From Stentor coeruleus (lineage: Eukaryota; Ciliophora; Heterotrichea; Heterotrichida; Stentoridae): a DNA stretch of 32,414 bases. Both the position numbers and the translations under genes were made by a program. The stretch covers positions 1 to 32,414 of the forward strand of contig MPUH01000839.1 in the NCBI GenBank assembly GCA_001970955.1, given 5' to 3'. This document shows positions 26,660-32,414 of this stretch, in pieces; the stretch's first letter is position 1; every line of letters starts with the position of its first letter. Below the pieces are notes generated by a model that was given only the letters and a program-made list of their open reading frames with translations, did not search any database and was not told the DNA's origin.

Positions 26660-27640
26660 CTAATTCTTAAGTAAGCCAATGTATAAAATTGCCCCGACAA
26701 ACGCCAAGATAAAAAAGACAAAGTTCACAACACCAAAGAGTCCTCCAATCTTAAAGCTACTATTGATAATCCCTATAAAATCTTCAATATCAACTTCATA
26801 TCCTGCGGCAGACAAGTTGCTATTAATATGCTCCCAATTATCCTTGATGTTTTTTTCTACTAAATCAGATAAGAGTATCGACCCAATCCCAGCAACAATA
26901 AGAAAAAGAGAAGCAAAACCAAGTATGATAGAGTATATTATGATATTCATCCTGTTAGAGTGTAAATACGACCGATAACCAAAAACTCCAAGTCCCATAA
27001 CAGTAAATCCTATAAGCGTAAATACGTAATTAGTCCACAACGGCAACTGAGTATAATTTGAATGCCTTCTAGAATAGATACTTATAGCCACAAGAGCGCT
27101 GCCAAGTATCGATAATATTAGAGTTGTGACTGGAAGTAAGGATTTTTTGATTTTCTTGGGTATCATTATGCCTATAGTCCCTATGCAGAGAATGCTTAGA
27201 AACATCATTATAAAAGAAAAGCTCACAAGAGACTGAATTTCACTTTCAGCATGTATTTTAAACTCTATCATACTATAGTCTGGAGCTATTAGTCTTATAG
27301 TTTCCCAGTTACGGTCTATGTAATTCTCAATATCCCCTATCATCATCCAAGCGCCAGTAGAGAACACTGAGACAAAAATCACGAGAATAATCAATGAATA
27401 AAAAGCAAATTGGAGAACTTTACCATTAGATGAGATTGTCCCCACTATTGACACAACACTCAAAAGGCAAACTATACCTCCCATTCCCATTAAAGCTCGA
27501 TCAGCAATAAGCACATCCATACCGAACTTACTAGCTTCATAGCCTAGACCCATCATAATAGGACCAATGACAAAAGTCGTTGCACTGATGATTCCAAGCA
27601 TCCACCTGGAAAAGTTTTTTTGTTCCTTATGGCTTTTCAT
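26660..27640 (-). CDS. Eight-span membrane protein made of two tetraspanin-like halves
   Basis: 326 residues, ATG at 27640-27638, single exon. Each half has four hydrophobic spans with a hydrophilic loop of ~40 residues between spans 3 and 4. First half: spans near residues 14-34, 48-68, 75-98 and 138-160. Second half: near 168-188, 205-222, 232-256 and 300-325. The loops align with each other: IENYIDRNWETI in half 1 and VEKNIKDNWEHI in half 2, each followed by a short helix and the next span. This internal repeat points to gene duplication and fusion. The loop lacks the CCG motif and cysteine pattern of classical tetraspanins, so the family link is by topology only. Function unknown; probably an organiser of membrane domains. 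Confidence 0.8.
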   Translation of the reverse strand: MKSHKEQKNFSRWMLGIISATTFVIGPIMMGLGYEASKFGMDVLIADRALMGMGGIVCLLSVVSIVGTISSNGKVLQFAFYSLIILVIFVSVFSTGAWMMIGDIENYIDRNWETIRLIAPDYSMIEFKIHAESEIQSLVSFSFIMMFLSILCIGTIGIMIPKKIKKSLLPVTTLILSILGSALVAISIYSRRHSNYTQLPLWTNYVFTLIGFTVMGLGVFGYRSYLHSNRMNIIIYSIILGFASLFLIVAGIGSILLSDLVEKNIKDNWEHINSNLSAAGYEVDIEDFIGIINSSFKIGGLFGVVNFVFFILAFVGAILYIGLLKN

Positions 27641-27883
27641 ATTATCCAGAGCTTTATAAATTTAAACATACTAGTAATCAAAATATAATGCTCTATAAGG
27701 TTTAGAATGATAGGCGAAATCCTAAATAATAATAAGAGAAGGATTATTAAATTATCCAGTGTTGCTTTCTGATTTAAGTATTGAATGCTGACAGCTGAAG
27801 GAACGGAAGTTTGCAAGGGCTTAAGAGACTGCTACTGTACTAGCTAGGGGTGGGTTAATCGAAGATCAACCTACCTACACAAT
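27641..27883 (+). promoter_or_regulatory. Leader region with short upstream ORF and stable hairpin
   Basis: The divergent region between the 8-span gene and the 102-aa gene. Its right half (from about 27780) is much richer in G and C than other spacers. An upstream ATG at 27785 opens a 20-codon frame ending at TAG 27845-27847 (starts MLTAEGTEVCKGLRDCYC). A hairpin follows at 27849-27875: eight outer pairs (GGTGGGTT with AACCTACC, one G-U) and three inner pairs closing a GAA triloop. It ends 8 nt before the main ATG. Alternatively the segment may be a small structured RNA; no family was recognised. Confidence 0.4.
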
Positions 27884-28192
27884 ATGTCCCTTAAATACCA
27901 TAATGGGTTATTTTCACACAATGCAGTGCTTTCAAATATCAAAAATGAGCCTTGTTTACAGACTCCAAGATCTTATGTGCATATTGAACTTAAACCTAAA
28001 GATTCTATTTTAGGATCGTTGTCTCGATCATATCGAAGAGGTGAAGATACATCGCTTTGCCTTCCTTTGCGGACTTCTTTAGTGAAATTTTATGATAAGC
28101 CTAGTCCTAAAACATCTCGACACTCATCTTATTTTTCCAAGCGTGGAAACTATATTTCTAAGCCTAAATATCGCTTGGATGATGATGCTTGA
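27884..28192 (+). CDS. Small basic protein of unknown function, 102 aa
   Basis: ATG at 27884, TGA at 28190-28192. Rich in K, R, S, P and Y, with few long hydrophobic runs, so probably largely disordered. Short motifs such as LGSLSRSYRRGED and KPSPKTSRHSSYFSKRGNYI contain several possible basophilic or proline-directed phosphorylation sites. The acidic end is RLDDDA. No domain or targeting signal was recognised. The 5' side carries a short upstream ORF and hairpin. Coding character is supported by the ATG, uninterrupted frame and balanced codon use in contrast to the flanking spacer. Confidence 0.65.
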   Translation: MSLKYHNGLFSHNAVLSNIKNEPCLQTPRSYVHIELKPKDSILGSLSRSYRRGEDTSLCLPLRTSLVKFYDKPSPKTSRHSSYFSKRGNYISKPKYRLDDDA

Positions 28193-28833
28193 GTCGGATT
28201 TGGGATTAGAAAAACATTAAATATTTTTTAATATATAGGATGATAAATGTGAAAATTTAAAGATTACTTTCACAATAAGATTTATACTTTATTTATAATC
28301 ATTATTTATTATGATTGCTTAGGGTTGACTGTTCTCAAGTAATAAAAGTTAATATGATTTTTATTATAGTAAAATAACTACTGCATTTATTAAATTATGA
28401 AAGAAAATAAGTTTTTAAGAGTTAAAATTGGTATCATAATTTCGAGTTCAAATATCATGATTATGACAAATCAATTTATAAACACAATAACATAGAAAAG
28501 GCAAAAACTAGTAAACCAATCAGCTAATAATGTAAAAACAAATAGCATCATTCCCTTTATTGCTTTGAAATTCTAAACATCTATAAAATATCTCTTTATT
28601 ATTGAAATTTTACTTTAAATTAAAAGTAGTAATTTAAATCCTTATCAATCTTATTTTTTCCTCATATCATCAATTATCATATCCGTCATAATATACTCTT
28701 ATGCATACATCATTTTCTCGCAGTTTTCTGCGTTCTTCCAAACTAAAATTCAAAAATCTCACATTTACCTAGAACCCTAATTTACGATCCTCATACCTCT
28801 TAATATTATCTACTAGTATTCCCAGTAAATCAC
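28193..28833. other. AT-rich intergenic region between convergent genes
   Basis: 641 bp. It includes a small perfect hairpin near 28719-28732 (CGCAG, TTTT loop, CTGCG). No gene or other RNA signal. Confidence 0.5.
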
Positions 28834-30258
28834 TTATTCACAACTAAGTGCCATATAAATCTTCCCAATGACTTCCATAACAGTAAACAGTTCTCCAGAT
28901 TTTCTGACAAAGTCAAGAACATAGCATTCCTCATACTAAATATCCATTACTTTGTATATCTTCACATCAAACTTTATAATTGCATTAATTGTTCTATCAT
29001 TTTGTTCTGTGTCACTAGCATTCCTGGTCCTAATAAAAAAATTATCAATAATTTTCCATTCCAGTCCTGCATCTTTCAAAGCTTCAAACAGCTTCTCCAT
29101 TAATGTCCTCGCTTTAAGATTGCATCTAAATCCAAAAACCCAATTATTATGCTCTTTTCCATAGTCTTTGTATATTTTATTTTCCTTTTTAACTTTTTTA
29201 ACACTTTTATAAACTACGCATCTGCTATCTTCTATTGCTTTACTTTTTCTTTCTACATCTAAAAGTATATTATAAGTAGCAACAATCGGATGCTGTACAG
29301 AATTCTTTACAAATTCTGTAGCTTGTCTATGTGAATAAGATGCAAATTCATGGTATTCTAAGCATTTCTCAATAATATGATGGTCAATATTCCTTGAAGA
29401 AACATAAATAAAAGGAGGAAGGGTCGAATATTTTGTGAACCAGGGATGATTGATAATTTGACTACATGTGATTCTGAGAATTGGGTTTGGTGTGAGCATG
29501 CGTTTAAGTAAATCACTAACTTCATCTGAAAAGTTGTATGGAATCGAGAATCTACCACCTGTTTAGCAGATACTTTTGATTTTGTTAAATAAATTTGTGA
29601 TGTTACTTTCATCGAAAGGGAGGCTTCCTGCTAATATTGCATAAAGGACAACACCCATACTCCAAACATCAACTTGAGGACCACAGTATTTTTCTCCAGA
29701 AATCACTTCTGGAGAAGCGTAGTTAGGCGACCCACATGAAGTCTTTAGAAATTCCCCATCTCTGAGAAAATTTGATAAACCAAAGTCGCATAATTTCAAT
29801 ATATTCCCTTTGTCTACTAACAAATTCTCAGGTTTTATATCTCTGTGTGTAATGCGATGAGAATGACAGTAATCTACAGCTGAGACTATTTGTCTGAAGT
29901 AATTCCTTGCTTCTTCTTCTGAAAAACGCCCTCTTCGCTCAATGAGACTATAAAATTCTCCTTCTGAGACGTACTCCATAACTAAAATTGTGTATTTCGT
30001 GTTTTCTGATACTTCATAACTAGATAATCTTTACAGTCGGATTATGTTGGGATGATTGAATTTTTTGAGGATTTTTATTTCTCTTTTCACTTTGATTTCG
30101 GTTGATGGATCTTTTGTACTACTTTTTGAGATTAGTTTTATAGCCACTTTCGCCTTTGTTATTGAATGCTCAGCCACTATTTACAGTTTACACTCTACTT
30201 TACCGAAGGACCCTGATCCTAGGGTTTTAAGAACGGTATAATTTTCGAGTCCTAGCAT
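28834..30258 (-). CDS. AMPK/SNF1-type protein kinase catalytic subunit (five exons)
   Basis: ATG at 30258-30256, TAA at 28836-28834; four 15-nt introns (30177-30191, 30020-30034, 29559-29573, 28936-28950). The spliced product is 454 residues. Kinase domain at the N-terminus: GSGSFGKVE (14-22), VAIK Lys36, HRDIKPENLL, DFGLSNFLRDGEFLKTSCGS with the activation-loop Thr (Thr172 equivalent) before SCGSPNYASPEVI, and VDVWSMGVVLYAILAGSLPF. After HPWF comes a UBA/AID-like segment (IIEKCLEYHEF...HPIVATYNILL). The C-terminal KA1-type domain reads WVFGFRCNLKARTLMEKLF, LEWKIIDNFFIRTRN and, across the last intron, IYKYEECYVLDFVR. This order matches AMPK alpha/SNF1, the energy-sensing kinase that works with beta and gamma subunits. 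Unspliced, it would look like a broken gene. Confidence 0.93.
28936..28950 (-). other. 15-nt spliceosomal intron (AMPK-like gene, fourth)
   Basis: Sense strand GTAATGGATATTTAG. Removal joins IYK to YEECYVLDF and completes the KA1-like domain; retention gives KVMDI and a stop. Confidence 0.9.
29559..29573 (-). other. 15-nt spliceosomal intron (AMPK-like gene, third)
   Basis: Sense strand GTATCTGCTAAACAG. Removal gives NKIKSGRFSIPYNFSDEV, the expected C-lobe sequence of SNF1-type kinases. Confidence 0.92.
30020..30034 (-). other. 15-nt spliceosomal intron (AMPK-like gene, second)
   Basis: Sense strand GTAAAGATTATCTAG. Removal joins NHPNIIRL to YEVSENTKYTILVMEY, as expected between kinase subdomains IV and V. 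Confidence 0.92.
30177..30191 (-). other. 15-nt spliceosomal intron (AMPK-like gene, first)
   Basis: Sense strand GTAAACTGTAAATAG. Removal joins GSGSFGKVE to LAEHSITKAKVAIKLIS, restoring the glycine loop to VAIK spacing. Confidence 0.92.
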
Positions 30259-30957
30259 AATAATAATGGAAAAAGATAGAAGAATAGAAAGATAGTTGAA
30301 TAGTATATTTGGTGTTGATGTGAAAGTGTATTGGTTAAAAAATAAATATTCACAAATTTACGGTAGAAGTAGTTTTGAATAAAGGGAAAATAATTTACAT
30401 GCAGCAGATAAATTTTAGTATTAACAGCAGAAATTTATAAGTGCGATTATATGATAGCTATTTGTAGTATTGAGGTTATACAGAAATTAAAAAAATTTAA
30501 AATTGGGCTAGAGAAAATTAGAATTTTTTTTGATCTAAGTTGAAATTAAATTTAAGTCTTTAATAATTGTAATGCATAATACTGCATGCAAAGTTGTAAA
30601 ATTTTACAAAGCATTTTAAGTATAATCTTTGAGTTATTACTTTTTATTCTAATATCTTCTGCATAGATAAACTGTTTTTGCATAAATAAAATCCAGCAAA
30701 ATAATATTATAAATTGTTCATAAAATCAATATCAACAATTAAATCTGCTTATATTATAAAAGATAGTAAAGTTTATACAAAATAGTATAATTGTCAATGC
30801 AACTAATCAATAGTCAGAAAAATTTATCAAAATATCTAAGGCAAAATAATTGATATTCATATCTATTAAAATTCATTAATAAAAATCACTTGAAATTCAG
30901 AGTATATAAAGCCTTATTTCTAGCATATATATAAACAAGAATAAGAATAATAAAAGT
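30259..30957. other. AT-rich intergenic region between divergent genes
   Basis: 699 bp upstream of the AMPK-like kinase (minus) and the small membrane protein (plus). No frame, repeat or RNA recognised. A TATATATAAACAAG-like stretch lies about 30 bp before the ATG at 30958. Confidence 0.5.
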
Positions 30958-31119
30958 ATGGAAGGCGAAAACCTAGATAACGAAGAATCGTATACCGAGA
31001 CAATCAAAAACTATGTAGTACTCCCAATGGTTCGAGGACTGAGTTTTGGTCTTGCTCATATTATCGCTTTTACAGTTTTAGGTCCGATAGTTGCAAAAAA
31101 GCTTAACCTTGCTAACTAG
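30958..31119 (+). CDS. Small single-span membrane protein, 53 aa
   Basis: ATG at 30958, TAG at 31117-31119. Acidic N-terminus (MEGENLDNEESYTETIKNYV) followed by one hydrophobic segment (SFGLAHIIAFTVLGPIVA) and a short basic end (KKLNLAN). This layout is that of a tail-anchored protein or a small subunit of a membrane complex. Small TOM subunits (Tom5/6/7 type) and respiratory-chain accessory subunits look like this, but I see no residue pattern that fixes the family. Codon use is coding-like, richer in G and C than the neighbouring spacers, and the frame is complete, so I consider it a real gene. Confidence 0.65.
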   Translation: MEGENLDNEESYTETIKNYVVLPMVRGLSFGLAHIIAFTVLGPIVAKKLNLAN

Positions 31120-31778
31120 TTTATTATATCTTATATTCGTCAACCTTACATTCTATGTTTTCAATAGCTTAATTATAAGTGCTGATAATATTTATGTAGT
31201 AATAGCTATGCATAGCTATTCTTTTATTATTCTTAACTATAGTATCATGATTCTTTAAAAAGCTCTTCCCTCCTCCACATTAACTTTTGCTAAATTTTGC
31301 AAGCTTTCAATCATAAGAATTTGGATTTGGATGTGATGGTCTTCAAATTTTATTATTATCATTTCTTCCATATTTCTTTAAAGTATATTTCAAGGTATAA
31401 ATAACTTCTATAATCTTTTATCAAAGCTTATTTGACTAATATTGTTCTGTTATTTTTTAGTGACCTTCAAATGACTCATTATTTTCGAACCCAGGAAAGG
31501 CAAAACAAAAGCATCATATGCTGTATCACCTTGGATCTATAAGCCTCACCTAGGTAAATTATTTAAAATAGCATATCAAAACATATTATATCTAATCCTA
31601 AACTGATTAAATTTCCAAATTACAAAAATTATTGAAAATTTTACATTTTTAGGGTTATGGCCACATATTTTATCAAAAATGCATCCTCAGGACATAAAAT
31701 TTTCATTGAAAAATTTCTCAGTAATTTAAAAATCCTTCTTTCATGAATTTTCTCCAATCCTATCACAACTAACTATAA
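31120..31778. other. Intergenic region upstream of the myosin-like gene
   Basis: 659 bp, AT-rich. One plus-strand open stretch at 31475-31606 reads FEPRKGKTKASYAVSPWIYK then PHLGKLFKIAYQ, without an ATG; it may be a gene relic or an unrecognised exon. No tRNA or repeat. Confidence 0.4.
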
Positions 31779-32414
31779 ATGGAAGTGAAAAAGATGTTTC
31801 TGCAACACACACAACAGAAAAAGTTTACAGCTCATGAGATAGCAAAAGACTATTTCGAGAATTCAAAAAGCGTAAGTGAAAACATCCCAAACACATTTTT
31901 AAAAGAAAGCAGTAATTTATTAGACATAAATTAACACAGCGAACAAGGGATTTTTAACTGTCTTAACAAAAGAATGAACTTTGGGATTCCCTATACAATG
32001 ATTAACAATAACTTACTAGCAATAAACTGCGACTATCCTGGCGACAGGTATTTTTCTAAAGAAGCTAGAAATAAGTCAAAACAAGACCGTCCTCATCCTT
32101 ATCTTGTAGGTTCAAATGCATACACATCCTTAAAAGACACACAAGAAAACCAGGTCATAACAATGCTTGGAGCATCAGGTTCAGGTAAAACTTTTAATAC
32201 AATTCACTTTTTGGACTATATAATCGAAATTTCCTCCCAGGACCTTATAACTGAAGGCCAAAATAATCTTTTCGACTGTATTCACAAAGGTATTCAGCTA
32301 CTACATATAATGGGATCAGTGAAAAAAAAGCGAAATCTTGAGTCAACTGTCTGTGCTTTGGATATTTCAGTGAATTTTGATAGCAAATTCAGATATTCAG
32401 GGGCAATAATTAAC
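31779..32414 (+). pseudogene. Divergent myosin motor domain, N-terminal part (in-frame stop; cut by window edge)
   Basis: From ATG 31779 one frame runs to the window end, interrupted only by TAA at 31932-31934 (codon 52). It aligns with the start of a myosin head: SSNLLDIN-stop-HSEQGIFNCLNKRM (the D-L-x-x-L-x-x-L-H-E-x-x-V-L-x-N-L region), NNLLAINCDYPGDRYFS (L-V-A-I-N-P-Y), HPYLVGSNAYTSLKDTQENQ (P-H-I-F-A-I-A-D-x-A-Y region), then the P-loop GASGSGKT (canonical GESGAGKT). The switch-I area reads VNFDSKFRYSG, where N-x-x-S-S-R-F-G-K is expected, so the conserved Arg is Lys. Homology continues on both sides of the TAA and no 15-nt intron removes it. Options: pseudogene, base-call error, stop read-through, or a start at ATG 31974 giving a shortened head. 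The gene continues beyond the window. Confidence 0.75.

Noticed and set aside
31475-31500. tRNA B-box-like sequence (GGGTTCGAA on the minus strand)
   Set aside because: The flanking bases do not form a T-arm stem, and no A-box or acceptor stem is present at the right distance.
31932-31934. Reassigned stop codons (ciliate code with TAA/TAG as Gln), suggested by the in-frame TAA in the myosin-like frame and stops in other fragments
   Set aside because: Long conserved genes in the window (SRPK, EBP1, CDPK-like, NHE, AMPK-like) never use TAA, TAG or TGA internally and end on them at the expected length. The standard code fits.
1-32414. Mobile elements, CRISPR arrays, toxin-antitoxin or other prokaryotic-style defence systems
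   Set aside because: No transposase or integrase motifs, no regular spacer-repeat arrays and no operons were found. The gene content is eukaryotic.

Overview
The window looks like macronuclear (somatic) DNA of a ciliate, most probably a heterotrich such as Stentor. The DNA is very AT-rich, and long reading frames end at all three standard stop codons. At least seven introns are exactly 15 nt long and share one pattern (GTAW, five less fixed positions, TA at 9-10, YAG at the end). The species is inferred from these traits plus gene content (CDPK-like protein, SRPK, AMPK-like kinase, EF-hand and coiled-coil proteins, myosin); no marker in the window names it.

Layout: 1-93 carries the start of a histone H3-like gene (minus, cut by the left edge, with a one-base frame break). 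Minus-strand genes follow to about 6.5 kb: a coiled-coil protein, a seven-repeat RCC1-type propeller and an E2-like (UEV-type) protein. From 7.2 to 15.6 kb come a secretory MRH-domain receptor-like protein (plus), a coiled-coil protein (minus), a Na+/H+ exchanger (plus), a membrane-anchored FCP1/Dullard-type phosphatase (minus), a small CaaX-ended protein (minus) and ribosomal protein eL29 (plus, 59 aa). Then come an EF-hand protein (minus), a 2.3-kb gene-poor stretch, a CDPK-like protein with a degenerate kinase domain (plus), and the divergent pair EBP1/PA2G4 (minus) and SR-protein kinase (plus), whose start codons lie 76 bp apart. The right third has a peptide deformylase (minus), an 8-TM protein built as two tetraspanin-like halves (minus), a small basic protein behind a structured leader (plus), an AMPK/SNF1-type kinase with four 15-nt introns (minus), a 53-aa single-span membrane protein (plus), and the start of a divergent myosin motor with an in-frame stop (plus, cut by the right edge).

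Genes are independent transcription units on both strands, with no operon logic. Several are regulatory (three protein kinases or kinase-like proteins, a phosphatase, calcium sensors), others housekeeping (eL29, EBP1, deformylase, histone). There is no sign of transposons, CRISPR, rRNA, tRNA or a defence system. Three single-N positions are each flanked by a direct duplication and look like unresolved assembly joins. Several AT-rich spacers contain short coding-like open stretches without start codons, which may be gene relics or undetected exons. The most useful observations are the strict intron pattern, the kinase-dead calcium sensor, the interrupted myosin, the frame-broken H3 and the tandem tetraspanin-like protein.
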